A stretch of 64,000 nucleotides of DNA from Novosphingobium sp. Leaf2 (GCF_001421325.1 NZ_LMJY01000012.1:434001-498000); one strand, 5' to 3'; numbered from the stretch's first letter, positions 37,451-46,301 are shown. Notes: generated by a model from the letters alone, not told the origin. Program-made: numbers and translations.

Positions 37451-38490
37451 GCCGGGTGTGCGTCCAGCCAGGCGGCCACTTGCGCGGCCAGCGCGGCGAA
37501 GGCCTGCGCCTGCGGGCCATCGCCCGCCGCCGTGGGGGTGCCGGCATCGCTTTCGCGCCGGATCGCGATGTCCAGCGGGATGCGCCCCAGGAACGGCACG
37601 CCCATTTCGCGCGCGGCATCCTGCGCGCCGCCGTGGCCGAACGGATCGCTCACCTCGCCGCAGTGCGGGCAGGCATAGCCCGCCATGTTCTCCACCACCC
37701 CGATCACCGGAATGTCGCCTTGGGTAAACAGGCCGACGGCGCGCGCCGCGTCCATCAGCGCCAGATCCTGCGGGGTCGATACGATCACCGCGCCTGCGGG
37801 GCGGCAGCGCTGCAGCATGGTCAACTGCACGTCGCCGGTGCCGGGCGGCAGGTCCACCACCAGCACCTCGGCCCCCGCCCAGTGCGCCTCCACCAGCTGG
37901 ATCAGCGCGCCGGAAATCTTGGGGCCGCGAAAGGCGATGGCCTGGCCGGGGGTGGTCAAGTGCGCCATCGACAGCACGGGCACGCCATAGCGGCTTTCCA
38001 CCGGCACCAGCTTGCCTTCATGCGCCTTGGCCCGCGCGCCCTCGGTGCCCAGCAGCCGGGCCTGCGACGGGCCATGAATGTCCGCGTCCACCAGCCCCAC
38101 CTTGTGCCCGGCGCGCGCCAGCGCCACCGCCAAGTTGGCCGCCAGCGTGGACTTGCCGACACCGCCCTTGCCGGAGCCGACGGCGATGATGCGCGGTCCT
38201 TTCGCTGGCTGCGCAACAGCCTGCGCATCGTCCTTCCCCGCCATCAGGGCAATCCGCAGGTCGGTTATGCCGGGGGCACCGGACAATGCCGTGCGCACCG
38301 CGCTTTCCGCTTCGGCGCGTGCCCTGGCGTCCATCCCGTCCGCGCCCAGCACCAGCGTTGCCCGCCCATCGCGCACCTGCACGGACTGCACGCGCGGCGC
38401 CAGACCGGGGGGCAGCAGCGCCGTCAGGCGTTCGGCAGCATCGTCGGGTGCGGGCTTGCCACCATCGGGGCCGCCATCTGTGCCACTCAC
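37447..38490 (-). CDS. mrp: Mrp/ApbC-family iron-sulfur carrier ATPase
   Basis: The 347-residue protein has an N-terminal DUF59-like domain (about 15-95) and a deviant Walker-A ATPase: IAVGSGKGGVGKSTLAANLA near residues 101-120, DADIHGPSQARLLG, LVVDLPPGTGD and the iron-sulfur binding CPHCGE near 274-279. It loads or carries Fe-S clusters for apoproteins. It is first in an operon with the molybdenum hydroxylase and hemH, overlapping the former by four bases. The divergent hflK starts 117 bases away. Confidence 0.94.
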   Translation of the reverse strand: MSGTDGGPDGGKPAPDDAAERLTALLPPGLAPRVQSVQVRDGRATLVLGADGMDARARAEAESAVRTALSGAPGITDLRIALMAGKDDAQAVAQPAKGPRIIAVGSGKGGVGKSTLAANLAVALARAGHKVGLVDADIHGPSQARLLGTEGARAKAHEGKLVPVESRYGVPVLSMAHLTTPGQAIAFRGPKISGALIQLVEAHWAGAEVLVVDLPPGTGDVQLTMLQRCRPAGAVIVSTPQDLALMDAARAVGLFTQGDIPVIGVVENMAGYACPHCGEVSDPFGHGGAQDAAREMGVPFLGRIPLDIAIRRESDAGTPTAAGDGPQAQAFAALAAQVAAWLDAHPA

Positions 38491-38606
38491 TGGACGTCTC
38501 CGCTTTTCCGGGCATCCCCGCTTGTCGTGCGCTCAGGTGGCGCACACGGGGAAAAAGGGCAAGAGAGAGGCTGTTATTTGATGGCGGGGTTCCTATAGAT
38601 AGGGCC

Positions 38607-39866
38607 ATGAAATCTTACGGTGGCGCAGACACACGCAGCAACAATGCGGGGGACGATACGGGACCCCTGGCGATGGCCGGGCCGGTCAGCCCCTGGGGCG
38701 GCGGTGGCAAGGATGGCGGCGACAAGGACGGTGGCGCTGGCGGCTCCGGTCCTGACGACTCAGGCACCGGCGACGAAGGCGATGCCGGCGGTACGGATCA
38801 CGGCGAGCGTCGCGGACCGCGCAATCCCTGGCTGCCCAGCGGCGATACGCCTCCTCCCCCGCGCCGTGCGTCCGGCCTTGAAGACATCCTGCGCGGCCGC
38901 GATCCGCGTCGTTCTGGCGGCGGTAGTGGCGGACCCGGCCTTGGCGGGTTTCCGAACCTGCCGCGCCGGCCCGACGGCAAATCCTGGCTGCCGCTGGCGA
39001 TCGGCGCGGCGGTCGTCGTGCTGCTCGGCGCGTCCAGCGTCCACATGCTCGGCCCCAAGGAACAAGGCGTCGTCACAACCTTGGGCAAATATTCGCGCAC
39101 CATCGATTCCGGCGTCAGCGTAACCCTGCCCTGGCCGATCGAGCATGTGAACGTGGTGGATGTCAGCTCGTTCAAGCTGGTCACCATTCCTGACGACGAC
39201 AACGAAAAGCTGATGCTCACCAGCGACAAGAGCCTGGTGGACCTGAGCTATCTGGTGCGCTGGAACGTCAAGGACCTGAAGAATTACACCTTCCGTCTGG
39301 CCGATCCCGAGCAGACCGTGCGCGAAGTGGCCGAGGCCGCGATGCGCGCCTCGATCGCGCAGATATCGCTGGGGCAGGCGCTTTCCGGCGCCGGGCGCGC
39401 CGATGTGGAGCAGGACGTGCGCGAACGCATGCAGACGATCCTGGATTTCTACCACGCGGGCATTTCCGTGCAGGGCGTCGAAATCAAGAAGGCGGACCCG
39501 CCGGCCAAGACCAAAGGCGCGTTCGACAATGTGAACGTGGCTCAGCAGGAAGCCGAGCGCGACCGGTCGGAAGCGCGCGCCTGGGCGCAGCAGGTCCTTG
39601 CACGCGCGCAGGGCGATGCCAGCGCGTTCGACAAGATCTACGCCGAATACAAGCTGGCGCCAGAGGTAACCAAACGCCGTTTGTATTACGAGACGATGGA
39701 GCGCGTGGTGCGCGATAACGATACCGTCGTTGCCGAAACCAATGGCGGCACCACCACGTATCTGCCGCTGCCCGAATTCAAGCGGCGCACGGCTGCCGCA
39801 CCCGATGGCACCACCATCACCGTGCCGGACACGCGCACCTCTACCAACACTGGGGGGCAGCAGTGA
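38607..39866 (+). CDS. hflK: HflK, membrane regulator of FtsH
   Basis: The ATG at 38607 gives 419 residues; the frame continues upstream inside mrp but without family sequence. A long Gly/Asp-rich cytosolic tail (about 1-125) precedes one membrane segment (LPLAIGAAVVVLLGASSVHM) and a SPFH/prohibitin domain (EQGVVTTLGKYSRTIDSGVS; VRWNVKDLKNYTFRLADPEQ). The tail is longer than in E. coli. With HflC it forms a ring around the FtsH protease. Its stop overlaps the hflC ATG (TGATG). Confidence 0.94.
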   Translation: MKSYGGADTRSNNAGDDTGPLAMAGPVSPWGGGGKDGGDKDGGAGGSGPDDSGTGDEGDAGGTDHGERRGPRNPWLPSGDTPPPPRRASGLEDILRGRDPRRSGGGSGGPGLGGFPNLPRRPDGKSWLPLAIGAAVVVLLGASSVHMLGPKEQGVVTTLGKYSRTIDSGVSVTLPWPIEHVNVVDVSSFKLVTIPDDDNEKLMLTSDKSLVDLSYLVRWNVKDLKNYTFRLADPEQTVREVAEAAMRASIAQISLGQALSGAGRADVEQDVRERMQTILDFYHAGISVQGVEIKKADPPAKTKGAFDNVNVAQQEAERDRSEARAWAQQVLARAQGDASAFDKIYAEYKLAPEVTKRRLYYETMERVVRDNDTVVAETNGGTTTYLPLPEFKRRTAAAPDGTTITVPDTRTSTNTGGQQ

Positions 39867-40717
39867 TGGGAGACCTTTGGCACCACTACAAGACTGCGAT
39901 CATCGCCGCTGGCGTCGCCGTCATCGCGCTGATGCTCAGCGTCATTATCGTGCCCGAAAACGAGCAAGCGGTGATCGTCCAGGCCGGGCGGCCCGTGCGC
40001 GTATACAACCCGTTCGTGCCCAACGCCGCCTACGGGCAGACCGGCGCGGGCGTGCATTTGCGCATCCCGCTGGTGGAGCAGGTGATCCGCATCGACAAGC
40101 GCCTGCTGTCCGTGGACATGCAGCAGCAGCAGGTGCTTTCCACTGACCAGCAGCGGCTCAACGTGGACGCCTATGCCCGCTATCGCATCGTCGATCCGGT
40201 CCGCATGGTGCGGTCTGCCGGCACCAGCGAACGGGTGACCGAGCAGCTGGAGCCGATCCTGTCCTCGGTGGTGCGCCAAGAACTGGGCAAGCGCACCTTC
40301 CAGTCACTGCTCACGGCGGAGCGCGGCCAGGCGATGGCCAACATCCGCGACCTGCTTGACCGCGAAGCCCGCCAGTACGGCGCGCAGATCGTGGACGTGC
40401 GGATCAAGCGCGCCGATCTTCCCGAAGGGGCGCTCGCCGCAGCCTTCGTGCGGATGGAAGCGGGCCGTCAGGAAGAGGCCAAGACGATCGCCGCCAAAGG
40501 CCAGCGCGACGCGCAGATCATCCGCGCCGATGCGGAGGCGCAAGGCGCGAAGATCTATGCCGACAGTTACGGCAAGGATCCGGCGTTCTACGATTTCTAC
40601 CGGGCGATGCAGAGCTATTCGGTGGCGTTCGGCAAAGATGCCGCAGGCCAGAACGGCAACAAGACCATCCTGCTCAGCCCGGACAACACCTATCTTAAGC
40701 GCTTCCGGGAGCCATGA
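39866..40717 (+). CDS. hflC: HflC, partner of HflK
   Basis: The product is 283 residues from ATG 39866, which overlaps the hflK stop; GTG 39863 is an alternative. One N-terminal membrane segment (IIAAGVAVIALMLSVIIVP) precedes a SPFH domain (ENEQAVIVQAGRPVRVYNPF; RLLSVDMQQQQVLSTDQQRL). DPAFYDFYRAMQSYSVAF near the end is the usual C-terminal helix of HflC. It assembles with HflK and FtsH to limit membrane proteolysis. An HtrA protease follows after 168 bases. Confidence 0.95.
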   Translation: MGDLWHHYKTAIIAAGVAVIALMLSVIIVPENEQAVIVQAGRPVRVYNPFVPNAAYGQTGAGVHLRIPLVEQVIRIDKRLLSVDMQQQQVLSTDQQRLNVDAYARYRIVDPVRMVRSAGTSERVTEQLEPILSSVVRQELGKRTFQSLLTAERGQAMANIRDLLDREARQYGAQIVDVRIKRADLPEGALAAAFVRMEAGRQEEAKTIAAKGQRDAQIIRADAEAQGAKIYADSYGKDPAFYDFYRAMQSYSVAFGKDAAGQNGNKTILLSPDNTYLKRFREP

Positions 40718-40885
40718 GCCGCGTGGCTCGTTGCTGGCCCGAACATCCGGTGAATGGCGCGATCAAGCCGGCGTCATTCAAATCCGGTTAAGCTGATCAG
40801 GCGTGAATCGGGCGGTATGTTTCGCCGGCCCCGCATTCGCGGGAAACCCGGCCCCCATACTGCCGAGACGGAGGAATCAAAGGAC

Positions 40886-42448
40886 GTGAAGCCCGTGCGA
40901 TACGCTTATGGACTGACCACAGCGCTCCTGCTTGGAGGCGCCACCGCCACCCTCGTCACCGGTTACCCCGCAGGCGCGCAGGTGGCTCAGAATGAAGCCA
41001 GCGAAATTTCCCGCGTCGTGCCGCGCGCCGGCGCGCCCGCCGGGTTCGCCGACCTCACCGCGCAGCTGCAACCCGCTGTCGTCAATATCTCCACGCGCCA
41101 GAAGGTTCAGGTTCAGGGCGGCGGCGGCGCCAACCCCTTCGCCGGCACGCCCTTCGAAGGGCTGTTCGGCGGCCAGGGCGGCGGCGGCGGTGGCGGCACC
41201 CCGCAGACGCGCGAGGCGCAGTCGCTGGGATCGGGCTTCATCGTATCGTCCGACGGCTATGTGGTGACCAACAATCACGTCATCACCGCCGAGGGCAAGG
41301 GCCAGGTGGAATCGATCACGATCACCATGCCTGACGGTGCGGAGTATCCCGCCAAGCTGATCGGCAAGGACGCTGCATCGGACCTGGCCGTGCTCAAGAT
41401 CAGCGCGCCCAAGCCGCTGCCGTTCGTCAAGTTCGGCGATTCGCGCAATGCCCGCGTAGGTGACTGGGTGATCGCCATCGGCAACCCGTTCGGCCTTGGC
41501 GGCACGGTGACCGCCGGCATCATCTCCGCCGTCTATCGCAACACCGGCGCGGGCGGCGCGTACGACCGCTACCTGCAGACCGACGCGGCGATCAACCGGG
41601 GCAATTCGGGCGGCCCGATGTTCGACATGAAGGGCCAGGTGATCGGCATCAACAACGCCATCTTCTCGCCCACCGGCGGCAGCGTGGGCATCGGCTTTGC
41701 GATCCCTGCGGAGACCGCCGCGCCCATCGTGCAGAAGCTGATGAGCGGCCAGGCGATCGAGCGCGGCTACCTTGGCGTGCGGATCCAGCCGATCAATGAG
41801 GATCTGGCGGATTCGTTGGGTATCGAGCACAACAAGGGCGAATTCATTCAGTCCGTCGAGCCGGGCGGCGCTGCCGCGAAGGCCGGCATCCAGGGCGGCG
41901 ACGTGGTGGTCAAAGTGGCCAACAAGGAAGTCACCCGCGACCAGACGCTTTCGTACATCGTGGCCAATACCGCGCCGGGCACCACCATCCCGATCGAGGT
42001 TATTCGCAACGGCCGCCGCATGACGCTGAATGCCACCGTCGCCAAGCGGCCGGCTGAAGATCAACTGGCGCAGGCTTTCGATCCCAACGCCGATCAGGAC
42101 GACGATTCGTTCAGCGATTCGCCCAGCAAGCAGGAGCAACAGGGCGTCGCCGAAAAGGCGCTGGGCCTGTCGGTCATTCCGCTGACACCCACGATCGCGC
42201 GCCAGCTCGGCGCCGCCGAAGGTACGCGCGGCGTCGTCATCGTGGCCGTCGATCCCAATTCGGATGCGGGCCAGAAGGGCTTCCAGCGCGGGTTCATCAT
42301 CCTGCAGGCGAACGGTCGCCCCGTCGCCACGCAGGCGGACCTGACTGCGGCGGTGAATGCCGCCAAGGCCGAAAACCGGAGCGCCATCCTGCTGCGCGTG
42401 CAACCACGCGGCCAGCCCGCGATGTTCGTGCCCGTCCGCCTGCGCTGA
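40886..42448 (+). CDS. HtrA/DegP-type periplasmic serine protease
   Basis: The GTG at 40886, 10 bases behind GGAGGA, gives 520 residues with a signal peptide (MKPVRYAYGLTTALLLGGAT). The trypsin-like domain (about 60-290) has the triad His in VTNNHVITAEGKG, Asp in DAASDLAVLKIS, and Ser in NRGNSGGPMFDMKG; a Gly-rich loop lies near residues 75-105. Two PDZ domains follow (about 295-385 and 410-515). It degrades or refolds damaged envelope proteins. A 168-base gap after hflC suggests its own promoter, and a strong terminator follows. Confidence 0.94.
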   Translation: MKPVRYAYGLTTALLLGGATATLVTGYPAGAQVAQNEASEISRVVPRAGAPAGFADLTAQLQPAVVNISTRQKVQVQGGGGANPFAGTPFEGLFGGQGGGGGGGTPQTREAQSLGSGFIVSSDGYVVTNNHVITAEGKGQVESITITMPDGAEYPAKLIGKDAASDLAVLKISAPKPLPFVKFGDSRNARVGDWVIAIGNPFGLGGTVTAGIISAVYRNTGAGGAYDRYLQTDAAINRGNSGGPMFDMKGQVIGINNAIFSPTGGSVGIGFAIPAETAAPIVQKLMSGQAIERGYLGVRIQPINEDLADSLGIEHNKGEFIQSVEPGGAAAKAGIQGGDVVVKVANKEVTRDQTLSYIVANTAPGTTIPIEVIRNGRRMTLNATVAKRPAEDQLAQAFDPNADQDDDSFSDSPSKQEQQGVAEKALGLSVIPLTPTIARQLGAAEGTRGVVIVAVDPNSDAGQKGFQRGFIILQANGRPVATQADLTAAVNAAKAENRSAILLRVQPRGQPAMFVPVRLR

Positions 42449-42471
42449 CGCGCACCGCCGGCAAACACACG

Positions 42472-42506
42472 AAACGCCCGTCGGAGCGATCCGGCGGGCG
42501 TTTTCG
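42472..42506 (+). terminator. Rho-independent terminator behind the HtrA gene
   Basis: ACGCCCGTCGG (42474-42484) pairs with CCGGCGGGCGT (42491-42501) with one wobble and a six-base loop, followed by TTTT. It starts 25 bases after the stop codon. Confidence 0.88.
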
Positions 42507-42562
42507 CGTAACTGGCCCCACTTGACAATTATAGGCAATTATGGACTAGATAGTTTGTTCTC

Positions 42563-42703
42563 ATGCCCGACCTGAGACAATCCCAACTCGACAGGTTCAA
42601 GTAAGCCGCCCACTAGCTAGAGACGGACCACGATCCTAAGCGCTTCAGAGAGAAGCTGGCTAGGATCGCCAAGCACAAGCCGGTGGAGAAGCCAGCTGAC
42701 TGA
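42563..42703 (+). pseudogene. Decayed small gene with two in-frame stops
   Basis: Reading from ATG 42563 gives MPDLRQSQLDRFK, a TAA (42602), AAH, a TAG (42614), then LETDHDPKRFREKLARIAKH and KPVEKPAD before TGA 42701. Skipping the two stops leaves a coherent 44-residue protein of a charged type (FK-AARELETDxDPxRF pattern) that I recall as a small proteobacterial protein often near phage or plasmid genes. Two stops in one short frame argue for decay. The family recall is from memory and needs a search. Confidence 0.6.
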
Positions 42704-42911
42704 GCAAACGCCAACAGCAGCTTATGTTCTTGCCCTCCTGGTGGGGGGAGGACTAACCTACCAAGGCTTGGCCGACCGGGTGACGGGGCTCAGGTCGTTT
42801 GATGTAAGCCGCGCCCGGCACCCGTTCTGGTACTGGCTGTTCATGTGCCTATGGGGCGCTACTGCCTTAACGAGCCTCTACAGGCTCATCGCCAACATGG
42901 CGGGTTTGTAA
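42696..42911 (+). CDS. Small two-helix membrane ORF without a standard start
   Basis: An open frame of 71 codons runs from CTG 42696 to TAA 42909. It encodes two likely membrane helices (TAAYVLALLVGGGLTYQGLA and FWYWLFMCLWGATALTSLYR) joined by a basic loop. No ATG, GTG or TTG lies between the previous stop in this frame and the first helix; GGAGAAG sits at the right distance before the CTG. Either CTG is used or the start was lost, as its neighbour on the left is also decayed. It overlaps the end of that pseudogene, as small phage gene pairs often do. Confidence 0.4.
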   Translation: MTEQTPTAAYVLALLVGGGLTYQGLADRVTGLRSFDVSRARHPFWYWLFMCLWGATALTSLYRLIANMAGL

Positions 42912-42928
42912 AGTACATAAACGCCCAA

Positions 42929-42949
42929 TTATAACCATTTTGGTTATAA
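42929..42949. repeat. Perfect AT-rich inverted repeat
   Basis: TTATAACCA and TGGTTATAA form a nine-base perfect inverted repeat with a TTT loop, just after the small membrane ORF and overlapping the right CAATTATA copy. It could be an end, an operator or a weak terminator. Confidence 0.5.
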
Positions 42950-43223
42950 GCCCCGCCATCTGCCAGGCCTTGAGCGCTTTAGGCACGGCGGTGTATCGGG
43001 CCGGCGTCGTGGGCCGTCTTGCGAATCCACGCCGCCGCCCCGACGAACCGTTCCGTCAGGATCGAGCCGGGCTGTGAAAGCTCTTACCCGGTTGTTCGCA
43101 CGCAGAAGCTCCCCCCTCGCGTCCCGCACAGGACGCCCCGACGCCGGCCCGATGTTCGTTTCGGCCCTTGCGCCAGTCCCCGGCGTTATCCCGCATTCGC
43201 CAGCGGGCGCCGGGCCGTGCGCG
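42950..43223. other. Gene-free stretch before the nadE stop
   Basis: This GC-rich stretch has no coding frame that reads like protein with a family pattern. Open frames here are continuations of antisense frames of nadE. I see no RNA gene or repeat in it. Confidence 0.5.
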
Positions 43224-45302
43224 TTATCGCGGCACCCTTGCGTCCAGTTCGGCCAGCCACACCGCCGCGCTGGCATCGGAGGGGGCGCGCCAGTCTCCGC
43301 GCGGGCTGAGTGCGCCGCCGGAGGAAACTTTCGGCCCGTTGGGGATGGCGGAGCGCTTGAACTGGCTGAAGGCGAAGAAGCGCTGGAGGAATTTCTCCAG
43401 CCACGAACGGATCGTCGCCAGATCGTAGGCGTTGCGGCGTTCGTGCGGGAAGCCCGCGGGCCAGGTGCCCACCGCTGCATCGCGCCAGGCATGCCACGCC
43501 AGGAACGCCACCTTGGACGGTTTCTGGCCGAAGCGGACCACGTGGTGCAGGAAGAAATCGTTCAATTCGTACGGGCCGATCCGGCTTTCCGTACTCTGGA
43601 TCGCGCCGTCCGCGCCGGCCGGCACCAGTTCGGGCGAAATTTCGGTATCCAGGATCGCCAGCAGCGTGCGTTCGGTGTCGGCGCTGAACTGGTCGGTCGT
43701 CGCGCACCAGCGGATGAGGTACTGAATCAGCGTCTTGGGCACGCCCGCGTTCACCGCATAATGGCTCATCTGGTCACCCACGCCATAGGTGCACCACCCC
43801 AGCGCCAGCTCGGACAAGTCCCCCGTCCCGATCACGAAGCCGGAATGCTGGCCCGCCAGGCGGAACAGGTAATCGGTGCGCAGCCCCGCCTGCACGTTCT
43901 CGAACGTAACGTCATAGACCGGCTCGCCCTTGCCGAAGGGATGGCCGATATCCTCCAGCATGGTGGTGGCCGCCGGGCGAATGTCGATCTCCGCCGCGGT
44001 GATACCCACCGCCTCCATCAGCTTCCAGGCGTTGGCCTTGGTGCCATCGCTGGTGGCGAAGCCGGGCATCGTGTAACCCCGGATGGTGGAGCGCGGCAGG
44101 CCCAGCCGGTCGCACGCGCGGGCTGCAACGATCAGCGCATGAGTGGAATCCAGCCCGCCGGAAATGCCGATCACCATCGACTTTGCCTGCGTCGATTCCA
44201 TCCGGCGCATCAGCCCGTCCACCTGGATGTTGAACGCCTCGTAGCAGTCCGCATCCAGCTTGTCGGCACGGGCAGGCACGAAGGGGAAGCGGCTGACGGC
44301 GCGCAGCAGGCCGATGTCGCCGCCCGCCGGCGCGTGCCGGAAGGTGACGGTGCGGAAGGTGTCCTGCGGATGGCCGGCAAGGTCCGCTGCGTCGTTGAAG
44401 GTGGGCACGCGCATGCGGTCCATCACGATGCGATCGCAGTCCACATCGGCGATGCACATCTGCGGCTCCAGCGCGAAACGCTCCGATTCGGCGAGGATGT
44501 CACCCAGTTCGTAGACGATGCCCTGCCCGTCCCAGGCCAGATCGGTGGTGCTTTCCCCGTGCCCCGCCGCGCAATAGACATACGCCGCCATCGCCCGCGC
44601 CGATTGCGAGCGGCACAGCAAGTGCCGCTCGTCCGACTTGCCGATCACGATGTTGGAGGCCGACAGGTTGCACAGGATCGTTGCCCCGGCCATCGCGCCC
44701 AGCGAACTTGGCGGCGTGGGCGCCCAGACATCCTCGCAGATCTCCACGAAGAAGCGGAAGTTGGCCAGCACGTCCGACGCGAACACCAGATCGACGCCGA
44801 ACGGCACCTCCTGCCCGTTTACCGCGATGGTGGCATTGCGGATCGCCTTGCCGCTGGCGAACCAGCGCTTTTCGTAGAACTCGCGGTAATTGGGCAGGTA
44901 GGATTTGGGCACCACGCCCAGCAGCCGCCCGTGCGCGATCACCGCCGCGCAGTTGTACAGCCGGCCCTTGCGCGCCAGCGCCACGCCCACCAGCAGCACT
45001 GGCGACAGGTCGGCGCTGGCTTTCACGATGGTGGCCAGCGCGGCTTCCACCGCATCGATCATCGCGCCTTGCAGATGCAGGTCGTCGATCGCGTAGGAGG
45101 ACAGGCATAGCTCGGGAAACACCAGCAGGTCGACATGGCGCTGGTGCGCGGCGCGCGCATGTTCCAGCACCGCATCGCAATTGAACGCGACATCGGCGGT
45201 GCGCACGCGCGGGGTGGCGGCGGCCACGCGCACGAAGCCATGGTCGTGCATCGCGAAGAACGGATGCTGCGTGGCGGAGGACGGGTCATGCGGCTCGGTC
45301 AT
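43224..45302 (-). CDS. nadE: Glutamine-dependent NAD+ synthetase
   Basis: The ATG at 45302 gives 692 residues (MTEPHDPSSATQHPFF); the frame is open upstream for 190 more codons without family sequence. The N-terminal glutaminase domain (about 20-300) has the nitrilase-type triad: Glu in LLVFPELCLSSY, Lys in VVPKSYLPNYREFYEKR, and Cys in FVEICEDVWAP. The synthetase domain (about 330-650) has the ATP loop VIGISGGLDSTHAL. It makes NAD+ from deamido-NAD+ with ammonia from glutamine, in the cytosol. It diverges from sufE. Confidence 0.95.
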   Translation of the reverse strand: MTEPHDPSSATQHPFFAMHDHGFVRVAAATPRVRTADVAFNCDAVLEHARAAHQRHVDLLVFPELCLSSYAIDDLHLQGAMIDAVEAALATIVKASADLSPVLLVGVALARKGRLYNCAAVIAHGRLLGVVPKSYLPNYREFYEKRWFASGKAIRNATIAVNGQEVPFGVDLVFASDVLANFRFFVEICEDVWAPTPPSSLGAMAGATILCNLSASNIVIGKSDERHLLCRSQSARAMAAYVYCAAGHGESTTDLAWDGQGIVYELGDILAESERFALEPQMCIADVDCDRIVMDRMRVPTFNDAADLAGHPQDTFRTVTFRHAPAGGDIGLLRAVSRFPFVPARADKLDADCYEAFNIQVDGLMRRMESTQAKSMVIGISGGLDSTHALIVAARACDRLGLPRSTIRGYTMPGFATSDGTKANAWKLMEAVGITAAEIDIRPAATTMLEDIGHPFGKGEPVYDVTFENVQAGLRTDYLFRLAGQHSGFVIGTGDLSELALGWCTYGVGDQMSHYAVNAGVPKTLIQYLIRWCATTDQFSADTERTLLAILDTEISPELVPAGADGAIQSTESRIGPYELNDFFLHHVVRFGQKPSKVAFLAWHAWRDAAVGTWPAGFPHERRNAYDLATIRSWLEKFLQRFFAFSQFKRSAIPNGPKVSSGGALSPRGDWRAPSDASAAVWLAELDARVPR

Positions 45303-45371
45303 GCGCAAATCCCTGACACCAACCGGCGTTGGAGGCAATGTTCCCCTTGCCCTTGGCGCTTCCGCCCCTAA

Positions 45372-45791
45372 ATGCCGGCTATGCGATCCCTGGACGATAT
45401 CCGCGAAGAATACGAGTTTCTCGATGGCGACGAGCGGTATCGTCTGCTGATCGAACTGGGCCGCGAACTGGACGCGATGCCCGATGCGCTCAAGACCGAC
45501 GCCACCAAAGTGCGCGGCTGTTCGGCCAGCGTGTGGGTCTATCCCACCGCGCGCGAGGATGGCACGCTCCACCTTCTGGCGGACAGTAACGCGGCCATCA
45601 CCAAGGGCATCGTCGCGCTGGTGATCGCTGCCGTGCAAGACCGGCCCGCCAGCACCGTGGCGCAGACCGACATTGCCGCCGCGTTGGCCCCGTTCGACCT
45701 GGGCAACCAGCTGTCGTCCAACCGCACGCAAGGCATCCCCAACATGATCGCCCTGATCCGGGAGACGGCTGCGCGCTATGCGCCGGATTAG
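45372..45791 (+). CDS. sufE: SufE cysteine desulfurase-activating protein
   Basis: The 139-residue protein has the SufE pattern: SLDDIREEYEFLDGDERYRL, ELGRELDAMPDALKTD, then the active Cys in VRGCSASVWV near residue 50, and LSSNRTQGIPNMIALIRE at the end. SufE takes sulfur from the desulfurase SufS for Fe-S assembly. ATG 45372 and 45381 are both possible starts. It overlaps the following DUF454 gene by 14 bases. The other suf genes are not in the window. Confidence 0.94.
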   Translation: MPAMRSLDDIREEYEFLDGDERYRLLIELGRELDAMPDALKTDATKVRGCSASVWVYPTAREDGTLHLLADSNAAITKGIVALVIAAVQDRPASTVAQTDIAAALAPFDLGNQLSSNRTQGIPNMIALIRETAARYAPD

Positions 45792-46137
45792 CCGGCCGCT
45801 CTGGATTGCGGGCGGCGCGTTCTTCGTCGGGCTGGGCACGCTGGGCATTTTCCTGCCCTTGCTGCCCACGGTGGTGTTCTACCTGCTGGCGGCGTGGTGC
45901 TTTTCCAAAAGCCATCCGGCCTGGGCGGAGCGGCTATACCAGCACCCGATCTACGGCACCCACTTGCGCGCTTGGCGCGATCGGCGCGCGGTAAGCCGCA
46001 AGGGCAAGATCGCCGCCATCGCCTCGATGAGCCTGAGCATTCCTGCGGTGTGGTTCACGCTGGGCGGATGGTGGACGCTGATCCCCGTCGCCGTGCTGGC
46101 GATCATCGGCCCGTGGATCTGGACCCGCGCCGAGTAG
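45778..46137 (+). CDS. DUF454 (YbaN-like) inner-membrane protein
   Basis: The 119-residue protein has three hydrophobic segments and the DUF454 signature: LGTLGIFLPLLPTVVFYLLA followed by CFSKSHPAWAERLYQHPIYG and AWRDRRAVSRKGK. It sits in the cytoplasmic membrane; function unknown. It overlaps sufE by 14 bases, so it is co-translated with it. Confidence 0.9.
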   Translation: MRRISRPLWIAGGAFFVGLGTLGIFLPLLPTVVFYLLAAWCFSKSHPAWAERLYQHPIYGTHLRAWRDRRAVSRKGKIAAIASMSLSIPAVWFTLGGWWTLIPVAVLAIIGPWIWTRAE

Positions 46138-46188
46138 CCGCAAGAACCCGGCGTTGCGTCATATCAATGATCGAAGGAGCAGCCGGTT

Positions 46189-46218
46189 GGGAGGGCGCAA
46201 GGGGGACAACGCCCTCCC
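46189..46218. terminator. Hairpin between the DUF454 gene and crtZ
   Basis: GGGAGGGCG (46189-46197) and CGCCCTCCC (46210-46218) pair perfectly around a 12-base loop, 52 bases behind the DUF454 stop. No U-tract follows on the plus strand. Confidence 0.5.
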
Positions 46219-46301
46219 GGTGGCTCGCATACTAACGTATCCTTCTTGTCCTGCATGGGAATAGGTAAACGTGCACCCGCAGGATGAAAGGTGCCATGCG
46301 C

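Larger units (their letters stand above)
42526..42933. repeat. CAATTATA direct repeat bounding an AT-richer patch
   Basis: CAATTATA occurs at 42526-42533 and 42926-42933, exactly 400 bases apart; CAATTAT also occurs at 42536. In GC-rich surroundings an eight-base AT-rich word at both ends of a patch that carries a decayed gene suggests a target duplication or old insertion borders. Chance is not excluded. Confidence 0.4.

Noticed and set aside
40718..40885. T-arm-like TTCAAATCC in the hflC-HtrA gap
   Set aside because: No acceptor or anticodon stem pairs around it, so it is not a tRNA.
42522..42552. TTGACA with a possible -10 element before the small pseudogene
   Set aside because: No -10 box at 17 bases matches; spacing to TAGATA is too long to call a promoter.
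43074..45110. 678-codon plus-strand frame opposite nadE
   Set aside because: Shadow of nadE; low-complexity His/Arg/Gln-rich peptide without domain pattern.
45303..45869. Upstream extension of nadE by about 190 codons
   Set aside because: It runs antisense over sufE and contains no family sequence; ATG 45302 gives the normal NadE length.
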